Of a stretch of DNA of 36,603 bases, positions 1 through 9,470 are shown piece after piece; the stretch's first letter is position 1; every line of letters begins with the position of its first letter. Below the pieces are notes generated by a model that ran no database searches, was not told the origin of the DNA, and saw only the letters and a program-made list of their open reading frames with translations. The position numbers and the translations under genes were made by a program. Source of the DNA: CAYMRB01 sp964392615 (GTDB taxonomy: Bacteria > Planctomycetota > UBA8108); NCBI GenBank assembly GCA_964392615.1, contig CAYMRB010000041.1, positions 1 to 36,603 on the forward strand, given 5' to 3'.

Positions 1-130
1 CGGAGTCGGGACCAGAGTCGGAGTCCCGGCGCGCAACCCCATCTGGCCATCCCGCCGGCAGCCTGCTACACTGACCGTCCTCCCCTCGCCGGTTGAAGAG
101 AAGAGCAGAAGAGAAGTAAGGGAACGCGCC

Positions 131-3100
131 ATGGCCGGATCCGCGCGTCGTTTTGCTGTCGTCGTCGCCTTCTTCGGTCTCCTGAACGCGCTGGGGCTGT
201 GGGCGATTTACGTCGCTCTGCGCCCTCCGGAGCCCGTCGTGCGCGTGCTGGATGTCAGCGTGCACGGGGAGGTTCCGATCGGCGCGCCGGTTCGCGTCGA
301 GTTCGACACCGACGTGCTGCCCGCCGCCGCGGGCGAGCTGCCGACGACCGTCGGCCTCCTCGAGCTCGTGCCTGCGGTCGCGGGCAGGACGGTTTGGGAC
401 GGCCGGCGTGCGCTCGTGTTCCGCGCCACCGAGTCGCTGCCTCGCGCCACGCGTCTTCAGCTGCGCGTCAACGACGCGGTCGGCCGCGCGGTCGGGCTGC
501 GGCTTGACGGACCTCGCGAGTTCGCGTTTCACACCCCGCCGCTTCGCTTCCGCGGGGCGTCGCAGACGGCCTTCACGAAGGACTTCGAGGCCACCTTGCG
601 GCTGCGGTTCGACGATCTCGTGTCGCCGCGCGACCTCGAGGACCACCTGCGCCTCTGGCGTCGCGCCGGTGACGATGCGGACGGGCGCGGCGCGGTGGGC
701 TACGAGGTCCTGACGCGCAAACCGTCGAAGAATTTGGACGTTCGCTCGACCGACGCCGTCGAGGAGCTCTGGGTTCGCCTCTCGCCCGGCCTGCGCGGCG
801 CGAGCGGTCCCCTCGGCCTGGCGCACGCCGCCGACGTCAACGTGCCGTTGACTCACCGCCTGCGGTTCCACTCCGCCGAGTCCCAGACCGTGTTCAAGGG
901 CTGGCCCGATCTGCGGCTCGACTTCAACCAGCGAGTCGACGCCGAAGCCGCCGGCCGCATCGAGGACTGGATCCGCGTCGAACCGGCCGTCTCGTTCCGC
1001 GTCAAGTCCGGGTGGCGGTCGTCGAGCCTCTGGCTCGAGGGCGAGTTCCGCCCGGGCACCATGTACCGCGTGACCGCGCTGAAGGGACTGCCGGGTGACG
1101 GCAACTCGGTCCTCGTCGCGGATCGATCGATCGACGTCTCCGTTCCGAGCCGCGAGCCCGACGTCGAGATCGCGAGCGGCGGATTCCTGTCGCCGCGCGG
1201 CAGCGGCCGGTTCCTGATCGAGACGACGAACGTCGACGAGGTCGAGGTCGTCGCGCACCGCGTGCTCCCGAACAATCTGGTGCACTACCTCGCCTCGGGG
1301 CGCCGATCGCGCTACTCGAGCAAGCGTCTCCTGCGCACGGGCCCGACGCGCACGCTGAGCGTCGAAGGACCGCGCGACGAGCTCGTCGAGACCGCCGTCG
1401 AGCTGCGCGACCTCATGCGACCCGGCGAGGACATCCGCGGCCTGTGGTTCGTGCGGGCCGATACCGATCGCGGTGTCGACACGACGCTGCTGATGGTGAC
1501 CGACCTCGCGCTCACCGCGCGCTCCGGACGCGACGAGATCACCGTCTGGGCCACGCGCCTCGCCGACGGACGGCCCGCCGCGCGGACGCACGTCTCCCTG
1601 TGGACGCGGTCGAACCAGATCCGCGCATTCGGCTACACGGACGACCACGGCGTCTTGCGCCTCGAGGGCCCGTTCGACGAGATCGACGGCGCGCCTTGGG
1701 TCATCCTCGCCGAGAACGGCGGCGACGTGTGCTACCTGCGCCTCGATGCCGACCGCCGCTCGGCCGCCGACTTCGATGTCGCCGCCGACCTCGGCGGACA
1801 GCCGTTCCGCCACCGCGGCTACGAGGCGTTCGTCTACACCGACCGCGGCGTGTACCGGCCCGGAGAGACCGTGCGCGTCGAGAGCATCGTTCGCGACGCG
1901 CGGCTCGACGTGCCGCGCGCGTTCCCGCTCGAATGCGAAATCGTGCGGCCCGACCGCAAGACAGCGCACGTATTGCCCGTCGAGTTCGGCCGCGAAGGCG
2001 CCGCCGGCGTGTCGTTCGACCTCGATGAAGCCGCGCTGACCGGACGCTGGGAGGCGCACCTGCGATTGCCGTCGGCCGCCGACGAGGGTGCGCCGACGAC
2101 GGCGGACGGTCCGAAGGACGCGTCGTCCGGCGAGCGACTCGGCACGGTGCGCTTCCTCGTCGAGGACTTCGCGCCGCAGCGTCTGCGCGTCGCCATCCGC
2201 CTCGCGCCGCAACTGGTCGAGGAGAGCGTCGGCGACGTGGACGGCGAGGCCGGCGACGGCGAGGCGGTCGCGTCGGCGCCGGCCGCGCGGACGCGGTTCC
2301 AGCCCGGCGAGCGCGTCGACGTTATCGTGCGCGGCGAGCTTCTCGCCGGACTGCCCGCCGCGGGCGAGCGCGTCAGGCTGGACTACTCGCTGCGCACCGG
2401 GCGCTTCGCCGGTCTCCTCGCGGGGCTCGACAAGCCAGCGCTCGGTCACTACGGCTTCGGCGATGCGACGGCGGAGCGCATCGATCGCGACGGTTCGGTC
2501 GGCGAGGCGGTGCTCGACGCGAACGGCGAGGCCCGCATCACCGTCGAGATTCCCGGCGCGCGTAGCAGCACGCCCCTCGTCCTGTCGCTCGACGCGACCG
2601 TGCACGACGCGAGCGGTCGCCCCGTGCGCGGCGGGCTCGACCTCGCCGTGGACCCGGCGCCGTTCTACCTCGGCCTGCGCGACGACGCGGGCGGACGCCC
2701 GCCGATCGGCAAGCCGTTCCGCGTCACCTGCGCGGCGGTGCGCCCGGACGGCGGCGACATCGAGGACTTCGGCACGTTCGACGACCTCGAGCTCGTCGTC
2801 GAGCGCGTTGACTGGAGCAGCGTTCTGAAGAAGTCGTCTTCCGGCCGCTACCGCTGGGAGTCGAAAGAGGACGTCGATGAGATCGAGCGCCGCAGCATTC
2901 GTCTCGACGCCGGCCATGGCGGCGCGGAGCTCGTGCTCTCGCACTACGGCCGCTATCGGCTGACGCTTCGCGACAAGCCGAGTGGCGTGACCACGACGCG
3001 CGAGGTTCGTGTCGTCGGCGACTCGTGGAGCGGCTCGTCGAATCTCTCGACGCCCGAGCGTGTCGATCTCGAGGTGTTGTCGACGATTCCGCGGCCCGGT

Positions 3101-5794
3101 GGCGAAGCCCGCGTTCGCGTGCAGGCGCCGTTCGCCGGCACGCTGCTCGTCGCGGTCGAAACGGACCGCGTGCTCCACACGGAGGTCGTCGAGATGGCCG
3201 AGAATCGCGTCGAGGTCGACGTGCCCATCCCGGTCGAGATCCCGGGCAACGCGTGGGTCACGGCATCGGTCGTGCGTGCGGTCGACGTGAGGAACACCTC
3301 GGGCGAGCGCTGGCTGCCGCACCGCGCCTGGGGTATCGCGCCGCTGTGGATCGACTTCACCCCCGAGCACCTGCTCGTCACGCTCGACGCGCGTCCGCAC
3401 CTCGAACCCGGAGGCGAGGCGCTGATCCGCGCTCGCGTCACCGGTCGCGATGGTCAGCCCCGCCGTGCAGAGGTCGCGCTCGCGCTCGTCGACGAGGGCA
3501 TTCTCGCGTGGACCGACTTCCAGACGCCCGCGCCGTGGAGCTTCTTCTACGGCCGACGCGCTCACGGCGTGACGCTCGCCGACATGTTTTCGGCGCTGTC
3601 GCCGGAGGTCGCCCTCGACGTGAAACGCGCCAAGCCCGGCGGCGGATTCGGCGCCTCGCATCGTCGTCGACTCAACCAGGTCGGAGCGCGTCGCTTCCGC
3701 CCGACCGCGCTGTGGCTCGGCAGCTTCGCGACGGACGAGGACGGCGCGCTGCTCGCCGACTTCACCGTGCCGGATTTCACCGGTGAGCTGCGACTGATGG
3801 CGATCGCGCACGCCGGACGCTCGTTCGGATCGCACGACCGCGCGATCACCGTGCGGCCGCCATTGCACCTCGAGATCGGCATGCCGCGATTCCTCGCGCC
3901 GGGCGATCGAATCGTCACCGCGGTCGACGTGTTCAACTCGACCGGCGCGGCCGGCGAGGCGACCCTGGAGCTGGAGACCGGCGGGCCGCTGCGGCGGGGC
4001 AATGCGCCCGCGTCGTCGGCTCTCGCGTTCGCGGCGACCGAAGGCAAGACGGTCTCGCTCGCCCGCGGCGCGCGCGAGCGGCTCGAGCTGTCGCTCGCGG
4101 CCGAGCAAGAGGTCGGCGTCGCGACGCTGCGCGTACGCGGCGATCTCGGCGAGTTCTCGCGGGTCGAATCGGTCGAGCTCGCCGTGCGTCCGGCGGCTCC
4201 TCTCGTCACGAACATCCAGTCCGGTTCGGTGACGGCAGACGAACCCGTCGAGCTCACGCCCGGAGGCGGATTCCTCGCCGGGACGACGCGGCACCGGCTC
4301 GTCGTCGCACCGCTGCCCGATCTCGATCTCCTCGGACCGCTGCGCGACCTCGTGCGCTACCCGCACGGCTGTCTCGAGCAGACGACGTCCAAGATCTTCC
4401 CGCAGATCTACCTGCGCGATCTGTCGCTTCTTCTCGAGGACGACTACTCGGGTGACCGCGCGAAGAACCTCGTGAGCGCGAGCGACCGCGATCGCGCCAC
4501 AGAACACGTGCGCGACGGTATCGAGCGCTTGCGTTCGATGATGTTGCGCGGCGGCGGCATGAGCATGTGGCCCGGCTCGACTCGCGTGTGGCGCTGGGGC
4601 ACGCTCTACGCCGCGCACTGCCTCGTCGAGGCGCGTCGCGCCGGCTTCGATGTTCCCGCAGCCGATCTCGACCTCGTGCTCGCGTGGATCGACGCGCAGG
4701 TCGTGCGCGCGCGAAGCGGCACGGTGCGAGACGTCGAGCGCGCCTATGGCATCTACGTTCGAGCGCTCGCCGACAAGACCGACGGACTCACCGCGCGCAT
4801 TCGCTCGCTGATGACGACCGGAGACGACGACGGCGCGACGACCGTCGCGCTGTCGACCGAGGCGCGGTTCCTGCTCGGTGCGGCATGGCTCGCGCTCGGC
4901 AACCTCGACGAGGCGCGCCGGGTGCTCGGCGATCAGTTGCCGGAGCCGACGCGCGCGCGCGAGCTCGGCGGCACGCTGCGTTCGCCGGTGCGCGAGACGG
5001 CGCTCCTGCTGTCGGTCGTCCTCGATGTCGAGCCGACGGGCACGCGCGTTCTGGCGCTGGTCGATCGACTGCGGTCGTATCGCGTCGGTGGCCGGTGGGG
5101 GTCGACGCAGGAGAACGGCTTCGCGCTGCTCGCGCTCGGCAAGTATGCGAGGTTGCGCAACGAGCGCGGCGAGGCGTACACGGCGACCGTGCGGATCGGC
5201 GACGCCGAGGAGGCCGACGAGGTGGCGATCGGAGGCGGCGAGTCGCGGACCTTCGCCGGTGATTTCAGCGGCCAGACGGTGCGCATCGAGCTCGAGGGAG
5301 ACGGCACGGTCTGGTGGTTCCTGACCGAAGAGGGTGTGCCGCTCGCGAGCGATCTCCCGTCGGAGGACGCCGGCCTGACGGTGCGTCGGCGGTACGTCGA
5401 CAAGAGCGGCGCCGAGATCGACGGGCCGATTCCGCAGGGCGACATCGTGCGCGTCGAGATCTCGCTCGAGGCGAGCCGTCGCCTCGAGAACGTCGTCATT
5501 ACCGATCTCCTGCCGGCGGGTCTCGAGGTCGAGAACCCGCGGCTCGGGAAGCGGCGTCGACGTGCGACGGAACCACATGTCGATGAGCTCGAGGTCGAGC
5601 ACTTCGATATCCGCGACGATCGCGTGCTGCTCTACATCCGACGCACGCCGGATCGACGCGCGGTCTACAGCTACGCGGCACGCGCGGTGACGCGGGGCGA
5701 GTTCGCGCTGCCGCCGATCGCGGCGGAGTGCATGTACGACGCGGGCATCTTCAGTCGCCACGGCGCCGGACGCGTGGAGGTAGCCGCAAGGTGA
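131..5794 (+). CDS. yfhM: Bacterial alpha-2-macroglobulin family protein with intact thioester motif
   Basis: This 1887-residue protein reads as a bacterial alpha-2-macroglobulin, a periplasmic trap that covalently captures attacking proteases. Residues about 7-30 form one hydrophobic segment with no lipobox cysteine, so it is probably membrane-anchored by a helix; the E. coli homologue YfhM is a lipoprotein. A long run of beta-rich MG-type domains follows. The A2M core is seen around the FRPTALWLGSF and DFTGELRLMAIAH segments (about residues 1190-1230). The thioester is intact: YPHGCLEQTTS with Cys1414 and Gln1417. The helical thioester domain and the C-terminal MG domain (ending AECMYDAGIFSRHG) follow. 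AAGGGA lies 8 bases before the ATG. Its stop overlaps the pbpC start by four bases (GTGA), the same pairing as in E. coli. The symbol is by analogy; the family call is very secure. Confidence 0.93.
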   Translation: MAGSARRFAVVVAFFGLLNALGLWAIYVALRPPEPVVRVLDVSVHGEVPIGAPVRVEFDTDVLPAAAGELPTTVGLLELVPAVAGRTVWDGRRALVFRATESLPRATRLQLRVNDAVGRAVGLRLDGPREFAFHTPPLRFRGASQTAFTKDFEATLRLRFDDLVSPRDLEDHLRLWRRAGDDADGRGAVGYEVLTRKPSKNLDVRSTDAVEELWVRLSPGLRGASGPLGLAHAADVNVPLTHRLRFHSAESQTVFKGWPDLRLDFNQRVDAEAAGRIEDWIRVEPAVSFRVKSGWRSSSLWLEGEFRPGTMYRVTALKGLPGDGNSVLVADRSIDVSVPSREPDVEIASGGFLSPRGSGRFLIETTNVDEVEVVAHRVLPNNLVHYLASGRRSRYSSKRLLRTGPTRTLSVEGPRDELVETAVELRDLMRPGEDIRGLWFVRADTDRGVDTTLLMVTDLALTARSGRDEITVWATRLADGRPAARTHVSLWTRSNQIRAFGYTDDHGVLRLEGPFDEIDGAPWVILAENGGDVCYLRLDADRRSAADFDVAADLGGQPFRHRGYEAFVYTDRGVYRPGETVRVESIVRDARLDVPRAFPLECEIVRPDRKTAHVLPVEFGREGAAGVSFDLDEAALTGRWEAHLRLPSAADEGAPTTADGPKDASSGERLGTVRFLVEDFAPQRLRVAIRLAPQLVEESVGDVDGEAGDGEAVASAPAARTRFQPGERVDVIVRGELLAGLPAAGERVRLDYSLRTGRFAGLLAGLDKPALGHYGFGDATAERIDRDGSVGEAVLDANGEARITVEIPGARSSTPLVLSLDATVHDASGRPVRGGLDLAVDPAPFYLGLRDDAGGRPPIGKPFRVTCAAVRPDGGDIEDFGTFDDLELVVERVDWSSVLKKSSSGRYRWESKEDVDEIERRSIRLDAGHGGAELVLSHYGRYRLTLRDKPSGVTTTREVRVVGDSWSGSSNLSTPERVDLEVLSTIPRPGGEARVRVQAPFAGTLLVAVETDRVLHTEVVEMAENRVEVDVPIPVEIPGNAWVTASVVRAVDVRNTSGERWLPHRAWGIAPLWIDFTPEHLLVTLDARPHLEPGGEALIRARVTGRDGQPRRAEVALALVDEGILAWTDFQTPAPWSFFYGRRAHGVTLADMFSALSPEVALDVKRAKPGGGFGASHRRRLNQVGARRFRPTALWLGSFATDEDGALLADFTVPDFTGELRLMAIAHAGRSFGSHDRAITVRPPLHLEIGMPRFLAPGDRIVTAVDVFNSTGAAGEATLELETGGPLRRGNAPASSALAFAATEGKTVSLARGARERLELSLAAEQEVGVATLRVRGDLGEFSRVESVELAVRPAAPLVTNIQSGSVTADEPVELTPGGGFLAGTTRHRLVVAPLPDLDLLGPLRDLVRYPHGCLEQTTSKIFPQIYLRDLSLLLEDDYSGDRAKNLVSASDRDRATEHVRDGIERLRSMMLRGGGMSMWPGSTRVWRWGTLYAAHCLVEARRAGFDVPAADLDLVLAWIDAQVVRARSGTVRDVERAYGIYVRALADKTDGLTARIRSLMTTGDDDGATTVALSTEARFLLGAAWLALGNLDEARRVLGDQLPEPTRARELGGTLRSPVRETALLLSVVLDVEPTGTRVLALVDRLRSYRVGGRWGSTQENGFALLALGKYARLRNERGEAYTATVRIGDAEEADEVAIGGGESRTFAGDFSGQTVRIELEGDGTVWWFLTEEGVPLASDLPSEDAGLTVRRRYVDKSGAEIDGPIPQGDIVRVEISLEASRRLENVVITDLLPAGLEVENPRLGKRRRRATEPHVDELEVEHFDIRDDRVLLYIRRTPDRRAVYSYAARAVTRGEFALPPIAAECMYDAGIFSRHGAGRVEVAAR

Positions 5795-8304
5795 GCTCGA
5801 CGTACGACACTGCTGCCGCGAGGAAGGCGGGTCGTCGTCGGCGATGGCTGCGGCGGTGGCTGCTGCGCGGATCGATCGGCTCCGTCGCCGCGCTCGTCGG
5901 AGCGCTGCTGCTCTTCCACGTGCTCGCGTGGCTGTTCCCGTTCGATCTCTCACGGCTGCGAACGGCACCGGCGTCGCCGCGCGTCCTCGATCGCTACGGT
6001 CGGGTCATTCGCGTGCGCGCGAGTCGCGACGACGCGATGCGATTCGCGGTGTCGGGCGTCGAGATGTCGCGGTGGGTTCGCCAGGCGACCGTCGCGATCG
6101 AGGATCGCAACTTCCGGCACCATCTCGGCGTCGATCCGTTCGCTATCGCGCGTGCCTGTGGCCAGAACCTCACTCGCGGCCGCGTGCACAGCGGCGCGTC
6201 GACACTGACGATGCAGCTCGTGCGCATTCTCGACGACCGCCCGCGCACGCTGGCGGCGAAGATCGTCGAGTCGTTCTACGCGCTGCAGATCGACGCGGGG
6301 CTCGGCAAGGACGCGATCCTGACCGCGTACCTCAACCTCGCTCCGTACGGCGGCAACCTGCACGGCGTCGAGGCCGCCGCGCAGCGCTACTTCGACAAGA
6401 ACGCGCTCGAGGTGACGCTCGCCGAGGCAGCTCTGCTCGCCGGCTTGCCGCAGTCGCCGAGCCGCTATCGACCGGATCGCTACTACGACCGCGCGATCGA
6501 ACGCGCCGGCATGGTGCTCGACGCGATGCTGGACGAGTCGATGATTACGCCGGGCGAGCACGCCGCGGCCAAGGCCGAGCGGCCGACGATCAGCCGCCGC
6601 CCGTGGCCGTTCGAGGCGCCGCACTTCGCCGAGCTCGCTCTGTCGCGCTCCGGTGCGCATCCCCGACCGACCGCGCGGACGCCATCCATCGTGCGGACGA
6701 CGCTCGACCGCGACGCGCAGGCGTGCGTCGAGGCGCACGTCGAGGCGTTCTTCGCGGCGCGTCCTGCCGCGAAGCGCGAAGGGCTGTCGGTCGCGGCCGT
6801 CGCGATCGAGGTCGACACCGCCGCGGTGCGCGCGCTTCTGGGCTCGGCCGATTTCTTCGACGCGGATCGCTGCGGACAGGTCAACGTCGCAGTCGCGCGG
6901 CGGTCGCCGGGATCGACGCTGAAGCCGTTCCTGTGGGCGCTGGGGTTCGACCGCGGCGTGGTTACGCGGTCGACGTATCTCGCCGACGTACCGACGCCGT
7001 TCGTGGGCTACGTACCGGAGAACTACGACCGCGGCTTCCGCGGTCCGGTGCCGGCGGCGAAGGCGCTGCAGGAGTCGCTCAACATTCCGGCGCTGCGCTT
7101 GCAGAAGCGCGTCGGGACGCGGGAGTTCCTGGCGGCGCTGCGAGGTCTGGGGCTCGAGACCCTCGGCGAGAGCGCTGCGCACTACGGTTTGACGCTGTGT
7201 CTCGGAGGCGGCGAAGTGCGGCTGCTCGATCTGACGAACGCGTACGCGGCGCTCGCGCGCGGCGGCCGCTGGCGCCCAGAGACGCTCGTCGTTTCGTCGT
7301 CGATACGAGCGCCCGACCCGATGCGCGATCGGCAGGTCGTGTCGGAAGGAGCCGCATACCTCGTGCTCGACGCGTTGTCGGACGCCGACCACCTCGAGCG
7401 CGCGGGCGTGCGACGTCAACCCGGCGAGCCGATCGTCGGCTACAAGACCGGCACGTCGTTCGGGCTGCGCGACGCGTGGACGGTGGCGTTCACGAGCCGC
7501 TTCGCGGTCGGGGTGTGGGTCGGCGACCCGGCGGGGCGTTCTCATTCGGATCTCATCGGCGTGCGGACCGCGGCGCCGCTCGCTCTCGGCATCGCGCGCG
7601 AGCTGTCGGCGAGGGGGCCGGCTCTCGTCGAGTGGCCGCGGCCGTCGAGCGTTGTCGAACAGCGCGTCTGCGCGGTCAGCGGGTACCGAGCCGGGCGCTG
7701 GTGCAACGGGACCCGCACCGCGGACGCGCTCCTCTCCGCGTCCGTCGGGGCGGTGAGCTCGACGCGCTGTCCAGTGCATCGCGAGGTGCTCGTCGATCCG
7801 CAGCGACAGGTCGAGCTTTGCGACGGCTGCGCGCACGGCGCGCGAGGACACGTTCACACGCGCGGCACACATCGCGAGCACCTGCGGGTCGAGGAGTGGC
7901 CGATCGAGGTCGCGGCCTGGCTGCGGGAGAACGGCGCGGTCGGCTCGCGCGAGCGCTGGCCGCACGATCCGGACTGCCGTCGCGCGGTGCGGCGTGACGA
8001 GCGCGAGGCTCCGCGCATCCTGTCGCCGCTAGACGGCGAGGAGTATCGGCTCGTGCAGGGTGCGAGCATGCGGCAGCGGCTGCAGCTCGCAGCGACCGCG
8101 GGCAGCGGTGTACGGCAGCTGTGGTGGTTCGTCGACGGAGAGCTGCGCGCGTCGAGCGCGCCCGGAGAGGCGGTCTCGTGGCCGCTGCGGGCGGGCGACC
8201 ACAGCGTGCGCTGCATCGACGATCGAGGGCGAGCGTCGCTCGTGCGCATTCGGGTCGCGAGCGCGCCGGCTGCGGCGGAGCCCGGTCTTTCCGGAAGTTC
8301 TTGA
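5791..8304 (+). CDS. pbpC: Penicillin-binding protein 1C (bifunctional glycosyltransferase/transpeptidase)
   Basis: This is a class A penicillin-binding protein of the PBP1C type, 837 residues, which polymerises and possibly cross-links peptidoglycan on the outer face of the inner membrane. A basic N terminus is followed by one membrane helix (about residues 25-50). The GT51 domain shows EDRNFRHHLGVDP with catalytic Glu104, and GASTLTMQL. The transpeptidase domain shows Ser375-T-L-Lys378, Ser429-L-Asn431 and Lys552-T-G-T. The last 90 residues (PRILSPLDGEEY onward) match the C-terminal beta domain typical of PBP1C. I chose the GTG at 5791 because GGAGG lies 10 bases upstream and it overlaps the upstream stop; an in-frame ATG at 5728 lies inside the previous gene and adds only a basic, low-complexity tail. 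Co-translation with the A2M gene suggests cell-wall repair and protease defence act together. The family call is very secure. Confidence 0.95.
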   Translation: MSSTYDTAAARKAGRRRRWLRRWLLRGSIGSVAALVGALLLFHVLAWLFPFDLSRLRTAPASPRVLDRYGRVIRVRASRDDAMRFAVSGVEMSRWVRQATVAIEDRNFRHHLGVDPFAIARACGQNLTRGRVHSGASTLTMQLVRILDDRPRTLAAKIVESFYALQIDAGLGKDAILTAYLNLAPYGGNLHGVEAAAQRYFDKNALEVTLAEAALLAGLPQSPSRYRPDRYYDRAIERAGMVLDAMLDESMITPGEHAAAKAERPTISRRPWPFEAPHFAELALSRSGAHPRPTARTPSIVRTTLDRDAQACVEAHVEAFFAARPAAKREGLSVAAVAIEVDTAAVRALLGSADFFDADRCGQVNVAVARRSPGSTLKPFLWALGFDRGVVTRSTYLADVPTPFVGYVPENYDRGFRGPVPAAKALQESLNIPALRLQKRVGTREFLAALRGLGLETLGESAAHYGLTLCLGGGEVRLLDLTNAYAALARGGRWRPETLVVSSSIRAPDPMRDRQVVSEGAAYLVLDALSDADHLERAGVRRQPGEPIVGYKTGTSFGLRDAWTVAFTSRFAVGVWVGDPAGRSHSDLIGVRTAAPLALGIARELSARGPALVEWPRPSSVVEQRVCAVSGYRAGRWCNGTRTADALLSASVGAVSSTRCPVHREVLVDPQRQVELCDGCAHGARGHVHTRGTHREHLRVEEWPIEVAAWLRENGAVGSRERWPHDPDCRRAVRRDEREAPRILSPLDGEEYRLVQGASMRQRLQLAATAGSGVRQLWWFVDGELRASSAPGEAVSWPLRAGDHSVRCIDDRGRASLVRIRVASAPAAAEPGLSGSS

Positions 8305-8407
8305 GTTTCCGCTCTCTGGCCCTACTGTTTTTCTCTCGATTTCCCGAAGTGCTGGCAGGACGGGCGACCGCTTCGTCCGCACGGAATGCCGATCGAGGAG
8401 GACGACG

Positions 8408-9352
8408 ATGGCTCGACGAGTGCTGATAACGGGTGGGGCCGGGTTCATCGGTTCGCACATCACCGAGGAGCTACTCGCCGCGGGGCACGAGGTCGCGGTG
8501 CTCGACAACCTGTCGTCGGGGAAGAGGTCGCAGGTCCCGGATGGCGTGCCGCTCTTCGAGCTCGACATCAGGGAGTCGATCGACGCGGCGTTCGAGAGCT
8601 TTCGGCCGGATGCGGTCGTGCATCAGGCGGCGCAGGTGTCGGTGTCGTACTCCGTGAAGGAGCCGGTGTTCGACGCGCGGACGAACATCGTCGGTTCGAT
8701 CAACGTCATTCAGGCCGCCAAGAGACACGGCGTGAAGAAGGTGACGTACGCGTCGTCCGCCGCGGCGTATGGCACACTCGAGACGTTGCCGCTCGCCGAG
8801 CACATGCGTCCGCAGCCAGTGTCGCCGTACGGCGCGTCGAAGTACGCCGTCGAGCACTACCTGCGCTCCGCGGCGACGGAGACGGGTCTGGAGTGGGCTG
8901 CGCTGCGCTACTCGAACGTCTACGGGCCGCGGCAGGATCCGCACGGCGAGGCCGGCGTGATCGCGATCTTCACCAACCTCCTGCTCGACGGCAAGGCGCC
9001 GACGATCTTCGGCGGCGGCGAGCTCACGCGCGACTACGTGTTCGTGAAGGACGTCGCGCGCGCCAACCGTCTCGTGCTCGAGGCGGACCTCGGTGAGCAC
9101 ACCGATCCGGTGTTCAACTGCTCGACACAGAAGCCGACGTCGACGAACCGCATCTTCGAGCTCCTGTCCAGGTACCTCGACGCCGATGTCGAGCCGCACA
9201 TGGGACCGTGGCGGTCCGGGGACGTTCAGGACTCGCTGCTCGGCAACGCGAAGATGCGCGAGACGCTGGGCTGGGCGCCCGAGGTCGATCTCGAGGACGG
9301 GCTTCGCGAGACGTCGGAGTTCTTCCTCGCGAAGGCGAAGGCGACGAGCTGA
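8408..9352 (+). CDS. NAD-dependent sugar-nucleotide epimerase (GalE-like, extended SDR)
   Basis: This is a 314-residue extended short-chain dehydrogenase, most like UDP-glucose 4-epimerase and related UDP-hexose epimerases, which supply sugars for surface glycans. The Rossmann motif ITGGAGFIGS is at residues 7-16. The catalytic pair is Tyr141-x-x-x-Lys145 in SPYGASKY, with YASSAAAYG supplying the Ser/Thr position. RYSNVYGPRQDP and the GGGELTRDYVFVKDVARA stretch are standard for the nucleotide-sugar-binding half. The ATG at 8408 starts the protein directly at the Rossmann strand and has GAGGAGG a few bases upstream; the open frame extends further left but that part has no homology-like features. 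The exact substrate (glucose, GlcNAc, glucuronate) cannot be told from sequence. It is 103 bases after pbpC, so it may have its own promoter in the AT-richer stretch near 8300-8350. Confidence 0.9.
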   Translation: MARRVLITGGAGFIGSHITEELLAAGHEVAVLDNLSSGKRSQVPDGVPLFELDIRESIDAAFESFRPDAVVHQAAQVSVSYSVKEPVFDARTNIVGSINVIQAAKRHGVKKVTYASSAAAYGTLETLPLAEHMRPQPVSPYGASKYAVEHYLRSAATETGLEWAALRYSNVYGPRQDPHGEAGVIAIFTNLLLDGKAPTIFGGGELTRDYVFVKDVARANRLVLEADLGEHTDPVFNCSTQKPTSTNRIFELLSRYLDADVEPHMGPWRSGDVQDSLLGNAKMRETLGWAPEVDLEDGLRETSEFFLAKAKATS

Positions 9353-9412
9353 CGGGGGACGCGGCTGGCTGACCGCGCGTTGACACCACCGCCTCGACGC
9401 GGTGAGATGGCA

Positions 9413-9436
9413 GCGTGGAGCCGGGGTCCTCCACGC
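9413..9436. other. Perfect 8-bp stem-loop in intergenic region
   Basis: GCGTGGAG at 9413-9420 pairs exactly with CTCCACGC at 9429-9436 around an 8-base loop. It lies between the epimerase stop and the lipoprotein start and has no following T-run, so it is not a classical intrinsic terminator; it could slow transcription or affect the leader of the next gene. In sequence this GC-rich, a stem of this size can arise by chance. Confidence 0.3.
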
Positions 9437-9470
9437 GTCGCCGTGGTAGCGGTGGAGCGTTCGTGATTCC

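Noticed and set aside
5950..7965. 671-codon minus-strand open frame inside pbpC
   Set aside because: Antisense shadow of a gene with all PBP catalytic motifs; composition is Arg-rich and featureless.
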